Shown in pieces: positions 11,227 to 22,743 of a stretch of 64,000 nt of DNA. The DNA comes from Leptodontidium sp. MPI-SDFR-AT-0119. Its lineage: Eukaryota > Ascomycota > Leotiomycetes > Helotiales > Leptodontidiaceae. Made by a program: the position numbers and the translations under genes. Below the pieces are notes generated by a model, which saw nothing but the letters and a program-made list of their open reading frames with translations, did not search any database and was not told the DNA's origin. Location of the stretch: contig JAHLEZ010000046.1 of assembly GCA_020726505.1 (NCBI GenBank), positions 1 to 64,000 on the forward strand, in the 5' to 3' direction. The first letter of the stretch is position 1, and every line of letters starts with the position of its first letter.

Positions 11227-13057
11227 ACGTCTCACCCCCCCTTTGGCCCACCCCCGCCTTGGCCCACCTCGCTTAACTCACCGCTACTTATACCTCTCAA
11301 CTTCAATAATTAATTATATCCTTATTCTTTAATTAATTTGTCTAAAGTTTGGAATATAAATTGTTTCAATTATAAAGCCTTAATATACTAAGTATAATGT
11401 CATATGTACGCTTAAGGAGATTGCAAATAGCAAGTTAATACGAAGGGCATCCCTTAAGTAAGGTATTCTAAAGTTTACACTCCGTCACCGCAATACTACG
11501 ACTTAATCACGTTAAGAGGCTACTAGTCACTTGCAAGGATTACCTATAGTTGTAAAGGAACAATTAACTAATTGGATTTTGAATCAAGAGGCTCTTGGCT
11601 ATGAAGTTACACACGTATAGATTCGGGTTTTTAGAGAGAGACTTTTAGCTCTTTAAGGGGATCATAAACTACTCGGAAAACACTGGATAACTCGATTTTT
11701 GGCTCGTAATCTTGTTTTTAAGACTAAGAGGTAAATATATGTCGATTCCGTACGTGTTAATTACGTTCGGTCTAAAGTTATACGGCCTTGGTTCCAAAAA
11801 CTAGATATTCCGGCAATTAGAGCTATTCTAGCTAATTAACGATAGAATATAGACGAAGCTGGTATTATAAAAAGTTATAGTTTAAATAGATATATTATAG
11901 GGAGTGTCGAAATACACAAGGTTTAAGTAAAACAGCCAGGTTCACGTGCTTAAACGACAATTATTAAGTATATCTCTATAACTAGAGTTTCGACACAACC
12001 ATTAGTAATTTACAAGGGAAAGTCGGTGTAATAACAATGGTTTTTATCTTAATTAAAGATATTCAATAATTAGTACTTTATAGCTATTAAAAATAGGTAG
12101 ACTACTAATACTACGGCTTTAGAGTGGCTAGAAAAGGTATTTATCCCTTAGACGTAACTACGTAATTATTTAGTAAGACTTCTTATTCTAGACGGCTATA
12201 GGAGCCACGAGATTATAGAATTCCTTTAGAAGTGCCTCGAGCATAATATCTACCTCTTATTCTTACCTACACATACGTTACACGTCTTATAACCTCTCGA
12301 TTTAACGATTTTCTCCTTACTCAAGCGTGCTTATCGGAAAAAGCTATAAAGGTTAAGCTCTCTAATTGATTCTATACTAATTAGCAAGCGTAACTTTCTT
12401 ATTTGCTATTAAAAGGCACGTCAAAAAAGTGTTACATCTTCTAATATTAAATCGGGGTAAAGAACTACAGGTTTATAGCTAGTATCTATTGCCAAGCTAC
12501 TAATAAGTCCTTTGTTATTAGAAAACAGTAATAAATCGACAAATTTAACGCCCCTAAAGCCTTAAGATACGCCGATACTACCTTTAAAGGTTTCTAATAC
12601 TTCAATTAAGTTATAAACTCTAAAGGCGCGGAAAGATTTATACTTACAAATTCGCACTTTAGTAAGCGGGTCACATAACTAACTTCTAACGTAACGTTTA
12701 CTTTTTAGGAAGGTTATAAAAGGGATTAACGAAAAGGAGTACGAATTAGGGAAGGCAAATATAAAGATTAAAGAGCTAAAAGAGAAATTAGAGCACTTAA
12801 GGCCGAAGAAAAAGAGGAAGGTTTAAACTAGTCCAAATTCCAAGTTTGCGATAATCTGTGCAATTAAAGAGGCTTAAATTGCAGCTAGGGAGCGCCAGAT
12901 TAAACCTAAAGAATTAAAATTAGGAGGAGAATCAGACTCTATAATATCTTGTATAGAAGTTGAAGCAGAATAGAGTTATTAAGTCTTGAATAGGAAGTGT
13001 TGGAATTAAGCGAGGTGGGCTAAAGGCGGGGGTGGGCCAAAGGGGGGGGTGAGACGT
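11227..13057 (+). mobile_element. Complete Fot1/pogo-type DNA transposon, inactive
   Basis: The 1831-bp element is bounded by long inverted terminal repeats of about 54 bp, starting ACGTCTCACCCC and ending GGGGTGAGACGT, and is flanked by TA on both sides (11225-11226 and 13058-13059), the target duplication of the Tc1/mariner-pogo superfamily. Each terminal repeat carries an internal direct repeat of TTGGCCCACC. The length is close to that of known Fot1 elements (about 1.9 kb). The transposase it contains is full of stops. Confidence 0.92.
11330..12970 (+). pseudogene. Fot1-type transposase, RIP-degraded
   Basis: The plus-strand frame reads, with stops, an N-terminal DNA-binding region (QLTNWILNQEALGYEVTH), then KLDIPAIRAILAN and NIDEAGI (first catalytic Asp region), then KQPGSRA, VIYKGKSV, LLILDGYRSHE (second Asp) and NIYLLFLPTHTLHVL followed by PLDLTIF (third Asp). 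This is the DDD signature of Fot1/pogo enzymes. Near the C-terminus lies PKKKRKV at about 12815, a classical nuclear-localisation-like motif also present in the 5300-5647 fragment. Multiple TAA/TAG codons rule out activity. Confidence 0.88.
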
Positions 13058-13205
13058 TAGTTGCCTTCTCGGCTCAGCCGCCGGGCGTAATAAATTGTGT
13101 GTGTGTATTACATCTTCTGGCTGAATGATCCTAATCCCAAGCTATCCAAATGAAATCAAGACGTGTGCAGCAACCCTAATGCAATACCCGATATCACAGA
13201 CATAG

Positions 13206-13651
13206 CTACCACTGGAAGGTGTTTCGTTGCCACTGGCTAACTAGATAAGCAATTCCACGAAGTCTATCGTCCTGAGACGTTGTTTCATACTCTCCACTAC
13301 TTTTTGGCCAGTGTTCCAAGAGTAGTCGAGGCAACATATCACGATACGCGTTGAAAGCAATTTCTTTCATCGCAACGGTATAGAAATTTAACCCCTCTAC
13401 TTTTTCCGGGACGTGGCTCTTCCCAATCAAGACCTCTCTTAATATTTGTCCAACTGACCGAAGATCTCGGACATTACGGTCGAGAACGAAATCTCGACAC
13501 AGCGGAAGAGGGATGGCATGCATGCTTCTCTCAAACTTTTGCTAGTACGACACAAAGTTTTGACGTCCCAGATTGGGAGAAGGTCAATAATGATACGAAA
13601 AATCTCTGGCAGACTTTCGAAGCGACTGCTTTTCGAAGGATTGATGATCAC
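13206..13651 (-). pseudogene. F-box protein gene, frameshifted and truncated
   Basis: From 13651 the frame gives a typical fungal F-box start: LPEIFRIIIDLLP, DVKTLCRTSKSLRE, PSLFRCVEISF. It hits a stop at about 13439. The neighbouring frame from about 13523 continues with protein-like sequence (NVRDLRSVGQILREVL, then FNAYRDMLPRLLL) to a stop at 13206. Joining the two needs a frameshift near 13470-13510. Even joined it would be only about 150-170 aa, far shorter than usual F-box/LRR proteins, so the 3' part is missing. A sequencing error could explain the shift but not the truncation. Confidence 0.55.
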
Positions 13652-14418
13652 TCTGTCAGGGGTTGAATCGGTGTATCTAGATCAGAATGAGGAATAATGG
13701 ACGAGGTCGTATTGATTAAGCAACGAAGTTGCAGCAAGGTTTACAATATAACAGGACAGTCTCTCCCCACTGTTAGCTCTCTTGGTAGTGCTGCTCCGAC
13801 CCACTGGGATGACCTTTAGGCTGCCGAGGATTGCTGATACAGTAACACGCCCACTTCACCCGAGGGAAGCCCACTGCATCGTTAACCCGGCCGCGGCACC
13901 TTGCTCAATGTGTCGTTTCTCCACAGTCTGGACGCAATGCTTGTCACCTCAACCCCCTGAGAACATCGGTGCTCGATCATCGTCGAAGATATCAGAGAAC
14001 TGATGTGCCGCACGGTCAAAGTGATAGATGACCACAAGTGGGCTGATAGATGATCACCCTCTTCTTATTGATGTTTACGACCTTGGCAATCACCACACCC
14101 CAGTTTGGGGCCTGAGACCCACCTAGGAGGCGCATAGCCATCTAGAGGTTGGCAATTGTGTATTGTTATTGAGGAAGAGAAGATACGAGGCGGCAGCGAG
14201 AGCTCACAATTTCAGCGCTTGCCCATGCGAGCTAGTGCAGCTAGCCTGGCTTGAAGGCGTTCCCGTCAACCGATCTGTCGGGACCTGCATCGTGTCTGGT
14301 TCTCAACTGTGTAACAACAGCCGCACTAAGGAGCCAATGGACCAGTTGCGTGACTAACTTAACACCAAGTCCAGTGTTTCGTTCTTGCCATGACACATAC
14401 ACACCCATCGAGGATAGG
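13652..14418. other. Intergenic region
   Basis: Ordinary GC content, unlike the transposon DNA. Short open frames at 13782-14003 and 14163-14357 show no family resemblance. No RNA gene or repeat was recognised. Confidence 0.4.
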
Positions 14419-16981
14419 CTACAGTTGGGCTTCAAGCATGTCCGCAGCTGTTGAAAGACTAGCCCCAATTGAATCCACAACACTGAAAACATGAGGTCCA
14501 CGGAATATTTCTGCCCAGAGCCGGAAGACCATAGCGCCCATTCGGCGAATGCATTGCCCATCAATGTCGCTAAAATCAAGATTCTTAGCTAATGTCGATT
14601 CTCTGATGAGATTGACAACCATTCCAACCAGTTTCCGTTCATCTCCTCGCAATGACTTGATGCCAGTCGTTTCAACTACACCCGCGAGCACGTAAAGCCA
14701 TCGATTCAAGAGGAATGCGCAGTCAAGATTGGAGAGTGCCGATTGCACACTCCAATTCAGTGCTTGAGTATGAGCCACGAATGAAATCCCAGTATGGACG
14801 GGCACACTTAAAGCATGGATGCATTGTAGCACCGCTCTATCGAGATGGAAGTTACGCACGAAAAGGGGAATCGTCCCGTTTGTCAGTGCTCCTGCGATAC
14901 GATGAGGATCTCTAGTTATCAAGTTTCGGTATGGACCGAGGTTTGCATTGAGGCGGATATAGGCAAGCCGTAACATAGCCACAGCATTGAAGCCCAGTGG
15001 TCCCTTGGAAGAAGACGGGTCGAGAGACGATTCTTGAGTAGCTTCCCAGGAAATCTGCCATATTCGGAGGGCACACTCAAACGTCTTTATGACCACAGGT
15101 CTTAGAGATGAACTCGCATCTGGAAGGCATCCCGAGGTGTGTCTCTCGAGAAAGATTCGTTGAAGTAGACCGCTCATCAGCACGTAATTTCCCAGAGCTG
15201 AGAAAGGCCCGTTATTATGTATCTCTTGGCCATCCAACAACTTTTGGAAAACTTCCTGAAATCCAGATTCGTCGTGGCCATACATCGTTCTTAACTCTTG
15301 CCACTCAGCTGCAGTCGTAGCTGCCCATTCAGATCCGCAGTGGGGCAAGCATAAGCGGACTTCGTGGTTCATGATTACAGGTGGGACGTCAAACGACATG
15401 CTCTGCAAATTGAAGAGGATATAGGCGACAAGAAGCGTTCTACGACGCACTTCTCTGGTAACCCATTCCACCCACTCAGTCCCTTCGGCTATTGCGTCCG
15501 GGATGGATATGCCAGCCTCGCGAACAAGCATTCCCAACTGACTAGAGATTGCCGTCGAATCCCGAACGATTGGAGCATCTGCCCACGAAGACATTGCCAG
15601 CAAAATTATCAGTGCTTGAATTGTGTGCAGTTGACCTTGATCGATAGTACCCAGCGGTGGAGATGACACTGGGGACGAACAAGATCCTGCACCCGATGCT
15701 GAAACATTAGACCGGGCAGAAGAAAAACTGGCATAGCTTGGCAATGTTGTCGTCAAGTGCGAAGTCGAAAACGGAGACTGAGTCTGCATTCGTTCAGCTA
15801 TGATTGCTCTGGCGGCAAAATACAGTTCGTATCCTTTCGCATGCTCAAAGCGGTAGAAGGCACCAACCGCTGCAATAGCCAAGACGAGCTCCGGTGCCAG
15901 CGCTTCGAACCGAAGTGTAGATGGATGTAAGAACGGAAGATGTTTATGGAAGCCACGGAAATAGCCATCGGTGTATCGAGAAAGGGTATGCCGGGACGGC
16001 ACCGCAAAGCTTGGGGGAACTGCTCGCTTCTGCCCTAGTATACTGCTGACAATGGAATTATATACGAAGTGGGACATCACCCAGGAGACCGATCCTGGAA
16101 CAGTCGCAGTTGCGGCCTCTGAGTCTTTGCAATCGTCCAGGTCGGTGGCGGGCAATCGTTCTTGGTTAGGGCGATGAATCGCCTCCTCAAGAACCGTGAG
16201 AGGCCGGAACCGGCTCCCGGGCTGTCTTATATCTGAAGGTTGAAGCGTAGGGTGTTCGCCGGTTCGGGGACTGCGAATAATTGCACTGTCGTCTTCTCCC
16301 CCAGGTCTGCCTATGTTCCAGATATCGGACAAGGAGAGATCCGTGTTGAAGAATGTTGTCGGTAAGAAGCCACGCGCATTGGAACTGTAGTCCCACAAAA
16401 AGTCTAACTCGTCTATGGTACCAGATCCGCATTGGGAATCGAATGTAAAGCTTTGAGTGTTCGCGAAAGATTCTATGCCATATTCTGCTTCATTCATACC
16501 TACGATCATCCCGTCGCTTACATGAGAGTGCAATGTAGAGAGCATATGTTGCTCTTGTGAGATTTCCTGATTGCAATGTGGATCGGTTGATTCGCTTTGC
16601 GTCTCGTTTTGTCCAGTGGAAGGGGTGTCTACATTCGAGCTGGTAGCCTCCCACATAAGTCTGTTTGCATCAATACCAGACGAGGGCTGTTCAATCTGGC
16701 TTGACTGGTGGCTTAATTTCACATGACGAGCGAGGAGATCCCTATTCGATTAACAGCATTCCGGACTGTGAATGAATAGACATACTGTCTTGAGAACTTC
16801 TCTCCACAGCCACATGCGAATGGTTTCTCTTTCGTATCTGGCTTCGTAAGTTCAGGTCAGCGAGGGTGGACAGGAGACACGCACGAGTCCGCTCATGTCG
16901 ACGCAAATGCTCGACCCGCTTAAACTGCATGTTGCAGAACTGACATGGTGCCACAATGCCTCGCGGCCTTCCTCGAGGCAT
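14419..16981 (-). CDS. C2H2 zinc-finger transcription factor with Fungal_trans domain
   Basis: Three exons: 16981-16885, 16837-16786 and 16741-14419 (introns of 47 and 44 nt), 823 aa in frame. Splicing assembles two adjacent C2H2 fingers. Finger 1 has C13, C16, H29 and H33, the last His being built across intron 1. Finger 2 has C41, C43, H56 and H61 (FACGCGEKFSRQ, then DLLARHVKLSH across intron 2). A low-complexity acidic/Ser-rich linker follows, then a Fungal_trans-type middle homology region from about residue 300 (YTDGYFRGFHKHLPFLHP, LAIAAVGAFYRFE). It probably acts in the nucleus as a DNA-binding regulator. Its target is unknown; the divergent alcohol dehydrogenase is one candidate. The fingers are visible only when the two introns are removed. 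Confidence 0.9.
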
Positions 16982-17628
16982 AGCCTGGGGCGCAGAATTG
17001 AGTCTCCGGGAAGAATGGAGACTCTTTCAAGGGAAGCGTGGGGTAGAAAGAAGTGTCGTGGTGTGCGTAGAAGAGAGCGATGCGGTGGTTATGTGCTGTT
17101 CGCGCTAGGTTGGACTTCGGGGCACCGGGACACCCGGACACCCGAGGGACTCACTGGCTCGCTTGCTGGGTTCTCTAATTCGCTGACTGGAGGTCATCAG
17201 CCCGCAATGAAAGAAAGAAGCAAGACAACCCCAAATTTCATGGTGCAGTCCGACAGCAATACAGCAAATCGGAATTTGCTAAAATCCTGCTCCGCCGAAA
17301 AGCGATATCAGTATCTCTTGGCCAAAATGGATCGGTGCGAACGGTTGAGGGGCTGCCTTTATTTCAACCGCGGCAGTGATTTTTTACCCCAAAATCCACG
17401 TGGTTGCTTATCTCACCGGAGCTGATCGTTCAGAAGCTAACTAATTGACTTGAAGGAACCTTTTTCCTCTCCGCAGAATGCCGTAATTTTATCTTGATAC
17501 AATCTTTATTTGCCCAAATATCAATCTCAATTTGTTGTACTTACAATTTGGACCCGTTTGCAGTAAAACCTGCTAGAAAAGTACACTTCCTGTAGTCAGC
17601 TCGCGTTGACGGATCACCACTTTTCACG
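16982..17628. promoter_or_regulatory. Divergent promoter region between transcription factor and dehydrogenase
   Basis: About 650 bp separate the start codons of two genes pointing away from each other. No coding sequence is supported here. A bidirectional promoter is inferred only from gene orientation; no specific factor site was identified. Confidence 0.45.
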
Positions 17629-18836
17629 ATGGCCACAAGTGATGCAATACCAGAGATGATGACAGCTTTACAGCTGGTTGAGGTAGAACTCCTATCATTT
17701 GAACTACCAGTTGGCTCTGGGTGCAAAGAACTGACACTTAAACAGTACAATAAAGACTACAAGCTCGCATCGATCCCTGTTCCTGTCGCAGGTACTGGGG
17801 AACTTCTTGTTCGAGTTGCAGCGGCGAGTTTCTGCCACACAGATCTCCAGGTTCACCAAGGAGTCTACGAGTCTAGATTTCCTATGGTTCCCTCCCACGA
17901 GCCCGTTGGCACCATCGTCCGTCGTGGCCCGAATACGGATTCGAAATGGGAGATTGGGCAGCGGGTTGGAGTACTGAACTTCAAGCACCCGTGTGGAACT
18001 TGTAGAAAGTGTAGATGGCATAAAGGGGAATATGGCACCCTGGACGCAAGATTTTGCGAGTCGAAGAATATGGCTGGTATCACGACCGACGGGGGCTTCG
18101 CCGAGTACTTGCTTGCCGATGCTGCGACGACAGTGCTACTGCCAGAAGGCCTGGGTTTCGAACAAGCTGCTCCTCTGATGTGCGCCGGGGTATGTTTTCG
18201 CTTTTACTCACTCATGTTTGTTTTGTTTGCTAACGTCCGGCTTCTCCATAGGCCACGGTTTGGAACGCTCTCTCCCAATGCAATCTGAAGCCCGGTCAAA
18301 CCGTGGGTATCATAGGTATTGGTGGTCTCGGTATCCTCGCGGTTCAATTCGCCAAAGCTCTGGGCTATCAAACGGTTGCTGTTGACAACTGCCTAGAGAA
18401 CCTGACTCTCTCGTCCGATACTGGACCCGGATTAGAGCCTGACCTCCTCGTAGACTACAACGACTCAGAAGGAACCCCGAAAATCTGGAACTTTACAGAT
18501 GGCCTAGGATTAAGAGCAGCCGTGGTCTGTAATGATGATGTGCAAGCAGCCGAATGGAGTCTCAAACTACTGCAGCCAAGGGGCACATGCGTCCCTCTTG
18601 GACTTCCGGAAAAGGGCTACCACTTCAACGCATTCGATCTGGTATTCAATGAGCTAGTAATCAAAGGATCGCTGTGTGCCAGTAGGGATTCTGTGGAGGC
18701 GATGATGAAGGTTGTTGCAAAACACGGTATCAAAAGCCACATTACCGCCGTGGCTCTGAAGGACGCGGCGGCTTTGCCCACCAAGTATAAGAATCGGGAT
18801 TTCAAGGGACGACTCGTTGTCACTATGGACAAGTAA
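17629..18836 (+). CDS. Zinc-dependent alcohol dehydrogenase (MDR family)
   Basis: Exons 17629-17682, 17746-18189 and 18252-18836 give 360 aa, with introns of 63 nt (donor GTAGAA) and 62 nt (donor GTATGT). Removing intron 1 joins LQLVE to YNKDYKLASIPVP, the usual N-terminus. The catalytic zinc site includes C48-H49 (FCHTD) and H69-E70 (SHEP). Structural-zinc cysteines are C101, C104, C107 and about C122 (CGTCRKC). The Rossmann nucleotide-binding loop GIGGLG is at residues 188-193. The length and motifs fit cytosolic fungal NAD(P)-dependent alcohol dehydrogenases that interconvert alcohols and aldehydes. The substrate is not deducible. It is transcribed divergently from the C2H2 regulator. Confidence 0.93.
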
Positions 18837-19727
18837 TACAACAATTTTCAAGCTGTGTAACTACATTTCTCAACCTATATCATTTCGTACCGTGCCTTAC
18901 CCACCTCCACCCAAAACATATACCCTTTAGTGCAACTACATTGCGCGGATGCCCTGGAGCGCCAGCTACACCCCTGAAATGAGCGAGCCTCACCAAATGA
19001 TTATCAACAGACAGATACTTGGCTCAATGCGAGGTAGAAGTGTGCGACCACTTACTGTGACATAGCTGAGCATCGTTCATACAGGCGCCTACCAACCAGG
19101 TTCGCGATGCTAATGCTGTCCCAAAGCAAGCCATTATTAACTGCACGATATGGGTAGGTGTTGCATATCGTCGTGGATTTGGTAACATGGTTCATCCCAG
19201 TGCAATGCAAACCCTCCTCATACCATTCCCTGGCGCACAGAATTAAAAAAGATGTTTTCTTAGCTAGTTCCCTAGCTGTTGGGGTCAAAATGTTTTGGCG
19301 AGGAGCCCACTCACACTCTCGCCTAGATAAGGACCAATTGAACGAAGCAGCGATCCATGGTTGGGGTAATTATTACAAAGAATTCCACCTCCAACATGAC
19401 GCCTTCAATTCCTCTCCATCGAGATGTGCTATCTCGCAATCGCAATGTCAGAAAACAGTCAACGTATTGTCTATAGAGGAACTCCCGGTAGAAATAAAAG
19501 GAGACACTCGATGAAGACCTCAGAGAACTCAGCACTAAACATCGACAGGTACAAACAGGACACCTCTGAATCTCTCTGTGTGACAACCTCGCATTATCCA
19601 GGCAGAAGGTAAATTATTACAAAAAGAACTCGGTGCCCACTCTAATATCCCACAGAACTATCCTTATACCAGCGAAACGATTTCAAAGACCCTCTTAAAA
19701 CACCCCCGCATAAGCTCACCCACCAAC
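18837..19727. other. Intergenic region
   Basis: No supported gene. Several short overlapping open frames on both strands (19052-19586) lack family resemblance. The last part before 19728 should hold the promoter of the next gene. Confidence 0.4.
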
Positions 19728-20117
19728 ATGTCTAAAAACATCAAGACCATCCCCCTCCAAGACTATCTTGATGTCGTCGCTGTCGTCGAGAATTATATCG
19801 AGGGCCTGCGTGTCGGAGACGCAAAGCAAGTTGCCAAATCCTTCCACCCAGATGCCACTATGTACGGCTTCGCGCTTGATGGCTCCCCCCTCTTCGGCCA
19901 CATCAGCAACCTGTGGATTTTCATGGAGCAGAACGGCTCGGCGCCAAAGATCAGAGCGCGGAATGATATTATTTCAATCACACCAACGACGGCGGTTGTC
20001 AAGGTGGATATGGAGTGTGATGCTGCGGGCAATGACTACACAGACAACCACACGCTGCTGAAGCAGGATGGGAAGTGGCGGATTATTGCCAAGGTATTCC
20101 ACACATATGCGAAATGA
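19728..20117 (+). CDS. NTF2-fold / putative lumazine-binding-like protein
   Basis: Single exon, 129 aa. The sequence has the layout of the NTF2-like (SnoaL / Lumazine_bd_2) fold: an N-terminal helix (VVENYIEGLRVGDAKQVAKSF) followed by HPDATMYGF, a second helical segment, and strands ending in NHTLLKQDGKWRIIAKVFHTY. Such proteins are small, cytosolic and often dimeric, and bind or isomerise small hydrophobic molecules. The actual ligand is unknown. The ATG follows a C/A-rich leader typical of fungal genes. Confidence 0.85.
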   Translation: MSKNIKTIPLQDYLDVVAVVENYIEGLRVGDAKQVAKSFHPDATMYGFALDGSPLFGHISNLWIFMEQNGSAPKIRARNDIISITPTTAVVKVDMECDAAGNDYTDNHTLLKQDGKWRIIAKVFHTYAK

Positions 20118-20932
20118 GCGGGGAATCTGATGGGGAAGTTGGCGGGCGTCTTTTAGATCTCATTTGGATGGGGTAATTGTATCCTAGTCTCATTCACATG
20201 ACTTGACATATCTACTTCATGATCTGGTTATTTGATATATCCGTTTTTATTCGTGGCTCTTTAGTAAATGAAGTTTTACCAGAACCGTCTCGTCAAACAC
20301 TTGATGACCATACTTTACACGCTTTTACCTCTCTCACGTTCAGTACAGTAGGAACAGTCTGGCCGCGTTTGTCTTAATGGTCAGATCTTGCAAATTCGTC
20401 TAACTTGTGAAGTTTTCTTCAAAATCTGCGGTTAGGTTCCATTACAGCCAATATACAAGAGTGCAAAACTGAAGTGGTTTGAGAACAAATTCGGCTCTCG
20501 GAGATTCCAAGCCGTGAACTTTTGCTCCTTGTTTTTGCAAGAGTTAAATGTCTTTCTCATTAGTAAAATATCCCTAGAGCATCATAAAGTTCGCGAAAGG
20601 AATCGATTCTACGTGTTTGTTCACAACTTACAACGGTGGGTTCCCGAGGACCCGTAGTAGCGTCACAAACAGGGAACGAAATTTAGCTAATGTGCCTTAA
20701 AAGAATCATATTGTTGTCCATGCCATGAGTCCACACTCAGACAAATCTAGCACTAGACTATGATGAAAGTTCTACTGTATCAACTTCTGGTACGGAACCG
20801 TGTTGCCGAGGTGGACTAGTCACGAGGCTATGTACGACCATTTCTGGACCTGAAGACCATGTTATGTATCTAGTTACACTTCGCTGCTGATATTATCAAG
20901 GCAAGATAAATTGAGTTACATTTGTTTCGAAC
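20118..20932. other. Intergenic region between convergent genes
   Basis: The 3' ends of the NTF2-like gene and the permease face each other here. Nothing else was recognised. Confidence 0.4.
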
Positions 20933-22743
20933 CTACTCCGCTTCTCCATCTTTCTTCGGCTGGACATGAGAGTTCCTACTGCGCTCTTCAATTCGCCGAG
21001 ACCTTACTGATATCAGAATTCCCCTCCTTCGTGCCAAATCCTGACTCACAAGCCACGCCTGTCCACTGCTCCTCAGCTCTCCCCTGTTGATAGAACCCAA
21101 AATCTCAAGTCCCTCGATCTGCACATTGAGCCCAGTAAACACCTTCCTCTTTCCGCCCCACCATAGCGCAGCAATGATCAGCAGGCAACCCACAAGCACA
21201 ACGGAGACGTAGTTCATCGAAGATGTTTCCGCAGGAAGGAAGATTGGAAAGCAGAACAAGGACGCGAAGAGGCTGGCGTAAAGGGCCGAGAATGTGTTGC
21301 AAAATGGTCCGAAGATTTTGCCGAGATCGAAGTATCGGTCTAGTAGAACATGCCTCCCTCGAAAGAGCATGATAATTTGGGGAATGGTGCAAGTAATGTT
21401 GCTGGATAGGATCGCCAAAGCGACAATGCTGTTGAAAGCTGTTGTAGAAGCAATATACAAGAGACCAAATAGGCCAATGAAGAGACCTGCCAGAATGGTA
21501 GCGTTCACAGGCGCGTTCAAGGTTGGATGAACTTTAGAGAAGACCTTGGAGTATGGGAGTCCATTATCGCGTGAAAAGGCCCACAATAGCCGACCCGAAG
21601 TGACGAAGCATCCAATCAGTGCTCCGTAGTAGATGACAACAATCCACCCAGTGAAGAATGTAGCAGCACTCTTTGAATTGAGAGCCTGTTCGAAGACCGT
21701 GAAAATTGGCAGGAGTGACGATCCAACAGCATCCAGGTCGTTGGTACTGAACATGAATGCAACGGTCCAAGGAATTGAAGTGCAAGTGCCAATGAGCATA
21801 ATCAACACGAGGATCCTTGGGACATTTTTGCCGGGGTTAGGCAGCTCTTCTGCAATGTGCGTCGCTCCATACATTCCCAAAAACCCATACATCGCTTGTC
21901 CTGTTGCGAGTAGGAATGCAAGTCCGTCTGGCCATCCAGTAACGTTGTGCCAGGCTGAAAGCACGTTTGCCGGTTGCTTTTTGTCACTTGTTGCAAGGAC
22001 TGTAACGAATGCAACGACCATGCCAACGAGCGAGATCAGCAAGAAGGTTTTCCCGGCTGTCGGAACCTAGCGAGGGAGGAAGATTATGAGGAGGCAGGAA
22101 ACAAATGTGATCAATGCGTAGATCAGGTATACCTGCCACTGTGTGTACACTTAGTCTGGATGATAAAAGCCTGCATTGACTACGGCACTTTGAGCGCAGA
22201 AGACCACTGTGCTTGCAGTGGTAAATAGCCATCCTGTTATCGTTAGTGGCATCACTACAGTTTGTACTTCATGAATCGAATGACTTGCCAAAACAACTGA
22301 GCCAACCTGATGTGAAGGCAATTGGGGCACGGTATTTCTCAGGCGATACCATGAACGCAAAGCTATTGATCAGACATAAGCAAAGCTTCTGTATTTCATA
22401 AGAACAGCATCTCATACTGGTACTGTCCTCCACTTGACGGGAACGCAGATGCCAACTCCGCGAGTCCTAGAGCAATGATAGTGCAAGCAACACAGGCCAG
22501 AATCAAACAACAGATTACGACTCGGCCGGCTCCCGCAAACAAAGGGATTACGAATGTTGCTGAATACCCGATCCACGTGTTGGTAATGGAAAATGCCAAC
22601 GCGAGAGTCGCAAATACCGAGAACTGTCGAGGCAGCTCACCGAAATGACCTTGAGCTCGTACCTGGAGCTCGTCAGCAGAGATATTAGGGTCATCGAGAC
22701 CCAGAGGAATGGCATGCACCTGCTGGGGTTCAGCAATGCCCAT
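20933..22743 (-). pseudogene. APC-superfamily amino-acid/choline-type permease with two in-frame stops
   Basis: Exons 22743-22418, 22362-22289 and 22233-20933 total 567 codons. The protein is polytopic: ATLALAFSITNTWIGYSA, ASAFPSSGGQY, the middle consensus GATHIAEELPNPGKNVPR, then many hydrophobic spans, as in fungal amino-acid/GABA/choline transporters of the plasma membrane. Intron 2 seems to use a GC donor (G|GCAAGT), restoring GWLSCFGWLFTTAS. Exon 3 contains TAA at 22153-22151 (after FYHPD) and TAG at 22069-22067 (after IIFLPR), both in the frame that continues perfectly to the end. Each could be a CAA/CAG codon changed by C-to-T at CpA. The stops would cut the protein after about 160 aa. 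A different splice pattern hiding both stops was not found. Confidence 0.75.

Noticed and set aside
19158..19586. Overlapping open frames on both strands between the dehydrogenase and NTF2-like genes
   Set aside because: Short, mutually overlapping and without recognisable motifs.
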